Shown: one piece after another, positions 1 to 6,557 of the stretch
Numbering within the stretch: the stretch's first letter is position 1
Layout of the letters: every line of letters starts with the position of its first letter
Source of the DNA: an uncultured Clostridia bacterium
Lineage (GTDB): Bacteria > Bacillota > Clostridia > Christensenellales > Aristaeellaceae
Direction: 5' to 3'
DNA: 17,570 nucleotides
Assembly (NCBI GenBank): GCA_904420265.1
Contig: CAJFUU010000019.1
Location: forward strand, 1 to 17,570
Notes under the pieces: model-generated
What the model was told of the DNA's origin: nothing
Databases searched by the model: none
What the model saw: only the letters and a program-made list of their open reading frames with translations
Program-made: the position numbers and the translations under genes

Positions 1-13
1 AGGCTTGGGATGT

Positions 14-224
14 GTTATATCTTCCATATACGGAAGAGCGGTATTTCCGCATTCTATACCAAAGCCGATAAGGGGTATATCCCCATATGCAGGGAGAGCG
101 ATTGGTATAGAATCTGCGCTGTATTTGATCACCAGATATATCCCCATACGCAGGGAGAGCGGCGGCGCGGCTCTCCTCTCGAGTGTCTGTCGGCCATTAT
201 ATCTCCATATGCGGGGGTGTGAGG
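14..224 (+). CRISPR. Degenerate CRISPR-like repeat array, four units, cut by the left edge
   Basis: Four related units of about 25 nt begin at 16, 76, 137 and 198, a period of 60, 61 and 61 bp. Each has TATAT, then a pyrimidine run (CCCC in units 2 and 3), then ATAT/ATAC, then a purine run; units 1-3 end in GAGCG. Each unit can form a short hairpin, and unit 1 keeps its stem (CTTCC/GGAAG) although its bases differ. A repeat of about 28 nt with a spacer of about 33 nt and CCCC...GGGG symmetry matches type I-E arrays as known. The intervening segments (about 41-75, 101-136, 162-197) differ from each other. The array probably continues left of the window. Unit 4 is among the most diverged, as terminal repeats often are. 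No cas gene is visible. It could also be a non-CRISPR tandem hairpin repeat. Confidence 0.42.
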
Positions 225-820
225 GGGTTATTTTCGAAGGGGTGGACGGATGCTTGTGCAACTTTTGAGCAACCACTTTTGCGCCTCTGATTTTTATTGC
301 ATTTGGCATAATAGATTCGATTTCCGCGCCAGCCTTGGGAGATGCGGACATGACGGAAGATGGAAATATGATTCGTCTGGCCCCTATGGAACAGGATGAA
401 TTTTCACAGGCGAACGCGAGACCATCGGCGAAGCGGAGTACCATCCGAAGTCCATTGCGCAAGGATTGCAGCCATCATAAAGGGCGAGGAGACTGGCATC
501 ATGGCGGAGATATTAGGGTTATCCTTCAAAGAGCAACAGAGGGAAAAGAGGAAGGACATCGCAGAGACCTGTGTTAAGAATGGAACTGACACACAACAAA
601 CCAACAGGAGGGACAAGTGATGTTGTGCTGGCTCCGCAACAATGCACAGACAGTGTTGTGGCATCCATGTGAACGCCGCTCGGTTTATGCAATGTATCAG
701 AAAGGCCCACCGCTTGGCGGAGCAGTTTGCAATTGTACGTATTTCCGCTTTCAATAAAATATCCGATACATCCAATGGATACGTATGCTTGTGGGCAAGG
801 CGCGAAAACAGAAACGATGG
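225..820. other. Stretch with no convincing gene (decayed DNA)
   Basis: No frame here gives a protein I recognise. Short open stretches occur: a frame from 368 beginning MIRLAPMEQDEF, which resembles the first residues of a GNAT acetyltransferase but loses any likeness at once; a 39-codon ORF at 501-620; and a 44-45 codon ORF overlapping its end. None has a good Shine-Dalgarno site plus a recognisable product. The stretch lies between the CRISPR-like repeats and an inactivated IS, so broken gene remnants are the likeliest content. No terminator or promoter with both boxes well placed was found. Confidence 0.5.
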
Positions 821-1861
821 TGTAGGATTGCAATACTTCTTGGACAGTTGAGTAAAAAGGGGAAGAAGGAAAAAGCCACATCGGTTAAAGTCGAAGCTGA
901 GGACAACAACTTGACGCGAGGGGTCATATTCTTCATGCGCAAGAGTATAACACAGAACGTGGCGTATCGGCAATCCATGATGGAATGTGCGGAGAAATAT
1001 GGCGTCAGCCGGACATGCCGGAAACACAACAAGAGCCGGTCATATATCTATTTCTGGAAGAAACGTTGGGACGGCACGCCGGAGTCCTTGGCTCGCCAGT
1101 CCAAGTGGCCTATAGTCACCCGAATCGGCATACTGAAGCAAAATTGAAGCTGGTCCGGGATATATATACGCCGCAGAAATTCCGGACTGGGCTTGGTGGG
1201 AATGTGGCGCCGGTTGAGGCAGAGGGGCTGCACGCGCCGCCCGGAAAGCCTGTTCCGGGTGATGAAGATGCTGGGCCTGTTCCTGCCGAAAGAGAAGAAG
1301 CCAGCCTGCAAGATCAAACCTTACCAGCAGATGGACTATTCTGGCCAGCGAGGCCAGGTGGACGTGAAGGTGGTCTCCTGCCTTTGCATCGTCGACCCGG
1401 AATTGCGCCTGTATCAGTATACTGCCATTGACGGGTTCTCGCTCGCAGGAATTTTTTTGCCGTCTGTCCGCAGCGGACCATCTATTCCCCTGCTGACTTC
1501 CTCAAAAGGCTATTCCGATGGTATACACGCCGGGGCATCCGCGTGGGGTGCGTCCAGACGGGCAACGGTTTTGAATTCACCAACCGTTTCCTCACCGGCA
1601 AACAGAACCGCCTCACCTTGTTTAAGATAACGGCTGCCGGTCCAGGAATCCGCCATAAGTTCATCCGCCTCTATACATCAAGACGCAATGGCAAAGTTGA
1701 GCGCAGCCACGGCGAGAATCAGAAACGTTTTTGCTCCCTGGATGACTTCGCCTCCCAGCCCGCTGTCCATAACCGTCGCTCCAATAAATTCCCTATGAGG
1801 TCGCTCAGCTGCCTTTCTCCCCTCGTGTTTGCTGTCCATTCTGTTTGACAAACCTGCAACA
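821..1861 (+). mobile_element. Inactivated insertion sequence with a DDE (IS481/IS3-like) transposase
   Basis: A segment of about 1.04 kb holds a transposase pseudogene and has related ends. The left end at 821 begins TGTAGGATTGCAATAC. The right end, read inward on the minus strand from 1861, begins TGTTGCAGGTTTGTC. They share TGT...TTGCA and end near ACAG, a weak inverted repeat. The size suits elements of this class, which carry one transposase ORF of about 300-320 codons. The exact ends are inferred from likeness to remembered relatives, not proven. The element is dead because its only gene is broken by several frameshifts. Confidence 0.6.
935..1848 (+). pseudogene. Transposase pseudogene, DDE integrase-core type
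   Basis: Three reading frames together give one transposase. From 935: YRQSMMECAEKYGVSR and an FWKKRWDGTPESLARQSKWP stretch, the N-terminal helix-turn-helix region. Around 1115-1150 the frame changes (PHSHPNRHTEAKLKLVRD). From about 1200: LRQRGCTRRPESLFRVMKML and then QVDVKVVSCLCIVDPELRLY, which holds the first catalytic Asp region (VDVK) and the YTAIDGFS segment. A further shift near 1440-1545 leads to CVQTGNGFEFTNRF, normally TDNG with the second catalytic Asp, here TGNG. The last part, RRNGKVERSHGENQKRF, holds the third acidic residue (the Glu in KVERSH). The gene has at least three frameshifts and a lost catalytic Asp, so it is certainly inactive. The family is DDE transposase of IS481/IS3 kind; the subgroup is uncertain. 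Confidence 0.85.
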
Positions 1862-1888
1862 GAGCGCGAAAACAGCAACGGCAGCACC

Positions 1889-1917
1889 TTGCAGAGGACA
1901 AGCCTCTTTGATATAAT
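1889..1917 (+). promoter_or_regulatory. Promoter for the GGDEF gene
   Basis: TTGCAG (1889-1894), a 17-nt spacer, then a perfect TATAAT (1912-1917). A 5-bp inverted repeat, AGAGG/CCTCT (1893-1897 and 1903-1907), lies between the boxes and could be an operator. It sits just outside the IS remnant, leaving a leader of about 200 nt before the cyclase gene. Confidence 0.65.
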
Positions 1918-1946
1918 AAATGAAAGAAACGGCGGAAGGATTATAT

Positions 1947-2138
1947 ATGTATTCGAGCAGGGGAGGAAGATATATAAAACGCGTTTCGAACATCTATTTG
2001 CTTTGGCCGGGCAAATCCATAATGCAGTGCAAAAGGCGAGCGATTTTGAATCCGCTGGCGCTGTTTTTGTTCCGCTCTGTTTATACGCCTCGCCCGGTTG
2101 GAGAGACAGAAGGGGATAAGTGGTGGTGCGCATGTTGA
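1947..2138 (+). CDS. Possible 63-aa leader ORF overlapping the GGDEF gene start
   Basis: The ATG at 1947 has a good Shine-Dalgarno site, GGAAGGA at 1934-1940, 6 nt away, and lies about 30 nt downstream of the promoter -10 box. The frame is open for 63 residues and stops at 2138, past the likely start of the cyclase gene (2120-2132), so translation of the two could be coupled. The product is basic, with a hydrophobic patch (NPLALFLFRSVY), and I recognise no family. An upstream in-frame ATG at 1920 is too close to the -10 box to be used. It may be a chance ORF in the leader. Confidence 0.25.
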   Translation: MYSSRGGRYIKRVSNIYLLWPGKSIMQCKRRAILNPLALFLFRSVYTPRPVGETEGDKWWCAC

Positions 2139-3541
2139 GAAAACCGCAGCAAAAGCGGAAGTCGCGTTCCGATAGATACGTATTTGTAGCATTGGTGGCC
2201 ATCGAGTTTTTGATGTCCTTCACGTTTTTGGGATACATACATATTGAACCCATTTCCATCACCATTGCGTACATTCCTATCTTGATCGCGGGCTGTTTTC
2301 TTGGCGCCGGGCAGTCAACGGCGATAGGGTTGTTCTTTGGCCTGTCCAGCATGTATAAGGCCTCTGCCTATTACGTTATGCCTCTGGACAAGATGTTTTC
2401 TCCCTTTTTGAGCGATTATCCGCTGGGCAGCCTTTTGTTGAGCGTTGGCACAAGGGCCTTATTTGGATGGCTGGTGGGAGTACTTTTCATGCTCGTCAAA
2501 AAACTGCGTCATCCCCGGATCGGGGTTGGCGTGGTTTCGTTGCTTTCTCCCAAATTGCATTCCATTTTGGTTTACGCGGCAATGGGGCTTCTGTTCCCCG
2601 AATTGGGATATAATTTCGCGAACGCTTTCCATGTAGATGTCAGCGACGCCTCCTTGTCTCTGCTCTGCCTGCTTGTTGTGGAGGGGGCATGGAACCTCCG
2701 GCAGCGCGAGGGAATCAGGAATTTCAACGCCTATCTGGATCGAGCGTGCGAAACCGAGAATGCGAAGCGAGAAAGGGGCAGGCTTCGCGTGTCAGGGGTG
2801 CTCTTTCTGTTTTGCATACTGTGCGCTGTTGTGGCCACTACGTTTTACTTTGCCCAGCGCATGACCTATATGCTGGGCGTTCATGGACTGTCGCTTTCCG
2901 CCGAGGCCGAGCGCGACCTTTTTCACCTTCAGCTTCAATCCCTGTTTGCGACGCTGGCCCTGAACTTTCTTCTGGCCGTTTGCGTGCTCGTGGTATACAG
3001 ATACCTGTCTTACCGGGAATACATAGGGCAGCTGGACGCCATTACCGGGGCGATGGGCCGCAAAATGTTTAACCACTATTGCGAAAACCATTTGGAAAGC
3101 AAGGAGGCCATGGCTTCGGGCGCGGGTTGGTTCCTGTTTGTGGATCTGGATTACTTTAAATCCATCAACGACACCTTGGGGCACCCGGTCGGGGATTTCG
3201 TTTTAAAAAGGGTGGCGCAGAGCCTGTCGTCCATTTTCTCAGCCTACGGCGGCATTGGAAGAATGGGCGGAGACGAATTTGCGGTGTTGCTTACAAGCCC
3301 AATGACCAAAATGCAATTGTCTCAAAAACTGGACGCGTTCCTGACCGAAATTTCCACGATACTGGATGCCCAGGAAAAGGTGACGTGCAGCATTGGGGCC
3401 TGCCGGTTTGCCTATCCCTATGATATGCAAACGCTCTATTCGGAAACCGACCGGCTGCTCTACGCCGCCAAGCGGAACGGGCGCGCCCGCTACGTCATGG
3501 GCGCGCTGGACGGGGGCGAACTTCAACTGCTCGACGCTTAG
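2120..3541 (+). CDS. Membrane-anchored diguanylate cyclase (GGDEF domain)
   Basis: It makes cyclic di-GMP from two GTP at the cytoplasmic face of the membrane. The N-terminal half has several hydrophobic helices (about residues 15-35, 45-80, 105-130, 140-190) reminiscent of ECF-transporter S components, then a soluble stretch and two more membrane helices (about 225-245 and 270-300). The catalytic domain follows: LFVDLDYFKSIND with metal- and substrate-binding Asp/Asn, GHPVGD, and an intact GGDEF at residues 383-387. The inhibitory RxxD site five residues before GGDEF is absent (SAYG there), so product feedback at that site is unlikely. A TAA stop directly precedes 2120. GTG codons at 2120, 2123 and 2126 and ATG at 2132 compete as start; the Shine-Dalgarno AGGGG (2111-2115) best suits GTG 2123 or 2126. 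It has its own promoter and terminator, so it is probably monocistronic. The signal sensed is unknown. Confidence 0.9.
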   Translation: MVVRMLRKPQQKRKSRSDRYVFVALVAIEFLMSFTFLGYIHIEPISITIAYIPILIAGCFLGAGQSTAIGLFFGLSSMYKASAYYVMPLDKMFSPFLSDYPLGSLLLSVGTRALFGWLVGVLFMLVKKLRHPRIGVGVVSLLSPKLHSILVYAAMGLLFPELGYNFANAFHVDVSDASLSLLCLLVVEGAWNLRQREGIRNFNAYLDRACETENAKRERGRLRVSGVLFLFCILCAVVATTFYFAQRMTYMLGVHGLSLSAEAERDLFHLQLQSLFATLALNFLLAVCVLVVYRYLSYREYIGQLDAITGAMGRKMFNHYCENHLESKEAMASGAGWFLFVDLDYFKSINDTLGHPVGDFVLKRVAQSLSSIFSAYGGIGRMGGDEFAVLLTSPMTKMQLSQKLDAFLTEISTILDAQEKVTCSIGACRFAYPYDMQTLYSETDRLLYAAKRNGRARYVMGALDGGELQLLDA

Positions 3542-3561
3542 GCGTGTCGTTTGCCATGATA

Positions 3562-3600
3562 ATCCCTGCCGGCATTTGGACAAGGCCGGGGGGATTTTTT
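3562..3600 (+). terminator. Rho-independent terminator after the GGDEF gene
   Basis: The stem pairs ATCCC and CCGGC (3562-3573) with GCCGG and GGGAT (3585-3595), with a small internal loop and an 11-nt apical loop, followed by a T run to 3600. It lies 21 nt after the cyclase stop codon. Confidence 0.85.
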
Positions 3601-3838
3601 GCTCCGTGCGGCGCAACGCTTACTGGTTTCGGGCGACAGGGAGCGGGGAAAGATGGTTTTTGCAGCCGTATATGCCGGGGAAGAAGATGGGAAGAAGGGC
3701 CTGGCCGCGCTTGCGGAAAAGCGGGCCGTTTGCGCTGGCGGTATAATAACACAACGATGACAAGGAAACGGCGCTCCATGCGGACACCACTTCCGTTATC
3801 TATAGGGGCTGATATGTTCGGCGGAGGACGGTCTTGCA
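3601..3838. other. Intergenic stretch, no convincing gene
   Basis: This lies between the cyclase terminator and the end of the minus-strand permease remnant. The only candidate is a 35-codon plus-strand ORF at 3653-3760 (begins MVFAAVYAGEEDG) with GGGAG about 10 nt upstream; I recognise no family. A TATAAT at 3742-3747 has no -35 box at a proper distance. No terminator for the minus-strand genes was seen. Confidence 0.4.
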
Positions 3839-4330
3839 TTATGCGTCCGCTGAAGCGCTTTGCCGCGCCCTGCGGGAATGGAGCGCATCGCGGAGCAACG
3901 GATAAGCGGTGGCAAAGACCGGCACAAACAGTAGCATGCCCCATACGCCGGCGACGCCGCTTCCCAGCGTAATGGCGACCAGTACCCACAGGGAGGGAAG
4001 GCCCACCCGCTTGCCCATGACCTTGGGATAAATCAGGTTCCCCTCGATTTGCTGAATGACAATGATCAGCACGACAAAGCCCAGCGCCTTTCCGAACCCT
4101 TCCGTCGCCAGAATGAGGATCGCGCCGATGATGGCGGACATCCACGCGCCGGCAATGGGCACAAACGCCATCAGCATGACCAGCGCGCCGATGGACACGC
4201 GTGGGGAAAGCGGAAGATCGCCGTGCCGGCAAAGACCATGGAACCGAGAATAAAGGCTTCGAGCACCTGCCCGGAAATAAAGCTGACGAAAATGGAGCGA
4301 ATCCTGCGCACATACTGGATGATTTTCCCG
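3839..4330 (-). pseudogene. C-terminal half of an AI-2E/PerM-family permease, frameshifted
   Basis: Only about 160 residues of a family that is normally 350-400 residues long are present. The fragment begins near 4330 with IIQYVRRIRSIFVSFISGQ, the conserved entry to the second half of the family, and goes through a membrane helix to IFRFPHA. Near 4200 the frame shifts by one base. The second frame goes on through VSIGALVMLMAFVPIAGAW, a helix with IIGAILILATEG, then VIQQIEGNLIYPKVMGK, a family hallmark, and ends at 3839. The N-terminal half is missing because the DegV frame runs directly into it. The family includes transporters implicated in autoinducer-2 export or ion antiport. This copy cannot make a full permease. 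A sequencing error could explain the frameshift but not the missing half. Confidence 0.85.
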
Positions 4331-4977
4331 GCGCGCGGCTTTTTTACGACGCCCAGTATGCCCTCGGCGTCCACTTGTAGAAGTGGCTTGGTATTCAGCA
4401 CGCTGCCCACGGTGGCGGCAGCGGAAATTCTGCCGACATGCCGCAAATGGTCGAAGCAGTCCACCGGAAACCAGTGGCAGGCCTGGAGCCTGTGCGCTTC
4501 CACCCATGCGGCCAAGTCCTCCAACATCATCCCCTCCTGCTGCCGGCGCGCGGCTTCGGCCACGAGCAGGGCTTCCCCGGCCGGCGCGGCGAGCGTATCC
4601 AGACAGATCAGCCTCCGATCCGGATACGCTTCGCGCAAATCGTCCATGCACAGCCGCGCGTTGCCAAAGCAGCCGGACATGCCCGAGGAGAAACAGAGAT
4701 ACAGAACGTCGAAGCCCTCTTTCAGCGCGGATTCAAAAAACTGCACGTATGCGGCCGGGTTGATCTGAGAGGTGGTGGCAAACTTACCCCCGCGCTGCAT
4801 GGCATAGAACCGCGCAACCGTCAGATTTCCGCCCGGCCCATACAGGAAGCTGTCGCTGCCGGCCGTCACTTCCATGGGGATGATTGCAACGCGCGGCATC
4901 CCCGCCGGCATGCCGGCAGGGAAGTCCGCGGTTGCATCCGTGAAAATTCTATAGTCAGGAAGGGCCCCAGCATTCAC
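4171..4977 (-). CDS. DegV-family (fatty-acid-binding) protein, 3' end replaced by permease sequence
   Basis: DegV/FakB-type proteins bind a fatty acid and present it to the kinase FakA; FakA is not in the window. Seen here: the start motif TDATADFP, TSQINPAAY, CFSSGMSGCFGNA, DTLAAPAGE, and RHVGRISAAATVGSVLNTKPLL, all in family order. Only about 215 residues of the usual 280 are native. At PRAGK (near 4330) the frame passes into AI-2E permease sequence and ends at 4171 after a hydrophobic helix, so the last C-terminal strands and helix of the DegV fold are lost. The start is best taken as GTG at 4977, which overlaps the radical SAM stop as GTGA and lies 6 nt from GGAGAGG; ATG at 4983 is too close to that site. 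It is translationally coupled to the radical SAM gene. It may be a pseudogene or a membrane-tethered chimera. Confidence 0.8.
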   Translation of the reverse strand: MNAGALPDYRIFTDATADFPAGMPAGMPRVAIIPMEVTAGSDSFLYGPGGNLTVARFYAMQRGGKFATTSQINPAAYVQFFESALKEGFDVLYLCFSSGMSGCFGNARLCMDDLREAYPDRRLICLDTLAAPAGEALLVAEAARRQQEGMMLEDLAAWVEAHRLQACHWFPVDCFDHLRHVGRISAAATVGSVLNTKPLLQVDAEGILGVVKKPRAGKIIQYVRRIRSIFVSFISGQVLEAFILGSMVFAGTAIFRFPHACPSARWSC

Positions 4978-6350
4978 TGGCATCCCTCTCCATTCTTGCA
5001 GCCCTTGCAGGCGAGGCACTGATTCCAGAGCTCGTTGGCCTTGGGCGTCCATTTTTCGGCGTAGGGCACTGTCTTGCCGCAGAGGTGATCGACGTCCTCC
5101 TGGCTTTCATAGTCGGTGCTGACTGCGCCGGTCTCGTTGACCATGGCGCGCAGCTTTTCCGGATTTTCCAGCATCGGACAGGGGCGCAGCATGTTTTCGT
5201 TGAAGGGTTGGCCGTCGTGATAGGCCATGAACAGCGGGCTCTTGAGCGCCTGCAGCAGGGTTACGTCGTGGATGTTGCAGTTGGAATAGTGGATGAACAC
5301 GCAGGGTTCCACGTCGCCCTTGGCGTTGATGTGCAGATACCTGCGCCCGCCGGCAATGCAGCCGCCGACGTATTCGGCGTCGTTCTGGAAGTCCATGGAG
5401 AAGATGGCCTTGGTTTTGCGGTATTCGCGGATGCGGCGGTAGACGGTTTCCCGCTGCTCGGGCGTGGGCAAAAGATCCGGCGCGGCGGCGTTGCCCACGG
5501 GCATGTAGTGGAAAAACCAGACAAACAGCGCCCCGGAATCGATCATGTAATCGAAGAATTCCTCGCTGGTGATATCCTCATAATTCCGGGAGGTATAGCA
5601 GGCGGAGATGCCGAAGGGCAGCTTATGTTCTTTCAGCAGGCGCATGGCGTTCGCCACCTTCTGATACGCGCCCTGGCCGCGGCGGGAATCGTTGGCGTCT
5701 TCAAACCCCTCCAGAGAAATGGCGGGCACGAAGTTTTTCACGCGCAGCATTTCCCTGCAGAAGGCCTCGTCGATCAGCGTGCCGTTGGTGAAGGACAAAA
5801 ATTCGCAGTCCGGGTGCATTTCGCACAGCCTGATGATGTCGGCCTTGCGCACCAGCGGCTCGCCGCCGGTGTAGATATACATATAAGTGCCCATCTGCTT
5901 GCCCTGGCGGATGATGGAATCCATGGCTTCCATGCTCAGGTTCAGGCGGTTGCCGTATTCAGCGGCCCAGCAGCCGGTGCAGTGCATGTTGCAGGCGGAG
6001 GTGGGGTCGAGCAGGATCGCCCAGGGGATGTTGCAGCCCTCGCGCTCGGCCCATTCATCCTGCGTGGCGCTGCCCTTGAGGCTGGCGTTGAACAGGAAAT
6101 TCCGGAAGAACGCCTTGCACACGTCGGGATCGAGATCGTAGACCCGCAGAATCAGCTGGTACCAGTTGCTCTTCTCCTCAATGACCTTGCGGACCACGCT
6201 GCGCTGCGTGGTATACCAGTCGGCGGGGCTGAATTTGTCCACCAGCGCCATCAGTTTGGGAATGTTTTCCTCCGGATTTCCCTCGATGTATTTTAGCGCC
6301 TGGTTGATCGCGAAGTTCTGCATGGCCTCTTTGGCTCGGCTGTTGCCCAT
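4974..6350 (-). CDS. Radical SAM protein with C-terminal Cys-rich tail
   Basis: This is a 458-residue radical SAM enzyme. An N-terminal helical domain (about 1-100) precedes NIPWAILLDPTSACNMHCTG, whose CX3CX2C motif (C120, C124, C127) binds the 4Fe-4S cluster that cleaves S-adenosylmethionine. TGGEP (the SAM-contacting GGE motif) and SFTNGTLID follow. The C-terminal part has further cysteines (GGCIAGGRRYLHINAKGDVEPC, then CLACKGCKNGEGC), which could hold an auxiliary cluster of SPASM kind. The start is ATG at 6350, with AAGGAAGGAG 7-8 nt upstream; the open frame continues upstream to 7565 but crosses the promoter region and the opposite-strand gene. It is first in a minus-strand operon with the DegV gene, driven by the promoter at 6387-6415. 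The substrate is unknown. DegV and patatin neighbours hint at a lipid; that is inference. Confidence 0.88.
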   Translation of the reverse strand: MGNSRAKEAMQNFAINQALKYIEGNPEENIPKLMALVDKFSPADWYTTQRSVVRKVIEEKSNWYQLILRVYDLDPDVCKAFFRNFLFNASLKGSATQDEWAEREGCNIPWAILLDPTSACNMHCTGCWAAEYGNRLNLSMEAMDSIIRQGKQMGTYMYIYTGGEPLVRKADIIRLCEMHPDCEFLSFTNGTLIDEAFCREMLRVKNFVPAISLEGFEDANDSRRGQGAYQKVANAMRLLKEHKLPFGISACYTSRNYEDITSEEFFDYMIDSGALFVWFFHYMPVGNAAAPDLLPTPEQRETVYRRIREYRKTKAIFSMDFQNDAEYVGGCIAGGRRYLHINAKGDVEPCVFIHYSNCNIHDVTLLQALKSPLFMAYHDGQPFNENMLRPCPMLENPEKLRAMVNETGAVSTDYESQEDVDHLCGKTVPYAEKWTPKANELWNQCLACKGCKNGEGCQ

Positions 6351-6386
6351 AAAAATGCTCCTTCCTTTGAGGTGAGATTGATACCA

Positions 6387-6415
6387 ATCATAGCGGGGAA
6401 GTCGGCGAAAGTCAT
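6387..6415 (-). promoter_or_regulatory. Promoter of the radical SAM-DegV operon
   Basis: On the minus strand, the -35 ATGACT (6415-6410), a 17-nt spacer and the -10 TATGAT (6392-6387). A CTGTCCC box directly abuts the -35, exactly as at the Ca2+ ATPase promoter. About 35 nt separate the -10 from the ATG. Confidence 0.65.
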
Positions 6416-6498
6416 GGGACAGATTGCGCGCAACCGTCCTATTTTGTAACACATCCAAAAAAGTGTTACCTTTTGGGACGCCTGCGGGAAAGTGTCCC
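6416..6498. promoter_or_regulatory. Quasi-palindromic shared operator between the divergent promoters
   Basis: The central dyad is GTAACAC (6446-6452), 10 nt, GTGTTAC (6463-6469). Around it are mirrored boxes: GTCCT (6436-6440) with GGGAC (6475-6479), and outer GGGAC (6416-6420) with GTCCC (6494-6498). The outer boxes touch the two divergent -35 elements. The same arrangement, with spacing identical to within one base, recurs at 9798-9879 before the Ca2+ ATPase. The bound protein is unknown; the TetR protein encoded at 8927-9469 is the nearest candidate. Confidence 0.7.
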
Positions 6499-6527
6499 TT
6501 GCCCTGGCGGCAAAGTGTTCTTATGAT
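6499..6527 (+). promoter_or_regulatory. Promoter of the patatin operon
   Basis: -35 TTGCCC (6499-6504), a 17-nt spacer and -10 TATGAT (6522-6527), with the GTCCC box directly upstream of the -35. It leaves a leader of about 24 nt before the patatin ATG. Confidence 0.65.
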
Positions 6528-6557
6528 TGGAATATCATATTGTGCAATGGAGAAGAG

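Larger units (their letters stand above)
800..1880. repeat. 17-bp imperfect direct repeat flanking the IS remnant
   Basis: GCGCGAAAACAGAAACG at 800-816 and GCGCGAAAACAGCAACG at 1864-1880 differ at one base and sit just outside the proposed IS ends, 4 bp from the left end and 2 bp from the right. This could be an unusually long target duplication, or a pre-existing repeat across which the element inserted. Confidence 0.5.

Noticed and set aside
739..758. Match of interval 41-60 to 739-758 (16 of 20 bases) as a self-targeting spacer
   Set aside because: A shared 10-mer is expected by chance in a window this size, and the remaining mismatches are too many.
1925..2119. Possible c-di-GMP (GEMM) riboswitch in the cyclase leader
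   Set aside because: The conserved GEMM core and its tetraloop arrangement are not found; only a 6-bp GGCGAG/CTCGCC pairing is visible.
3742..3747. TATAAT as a plus-strand promoter
   Set aside because: There is no -35 box at 16-18 nt and no recognisable gene downstream on that strand.
5085..6296. A 403-codon plus-strand open frame opposite the radical SAM gene
   Set aside because: It is a shadow of the radical SAM gene, low in pattern and His/Val/Ala-rich; the minus frame has clear motifs.
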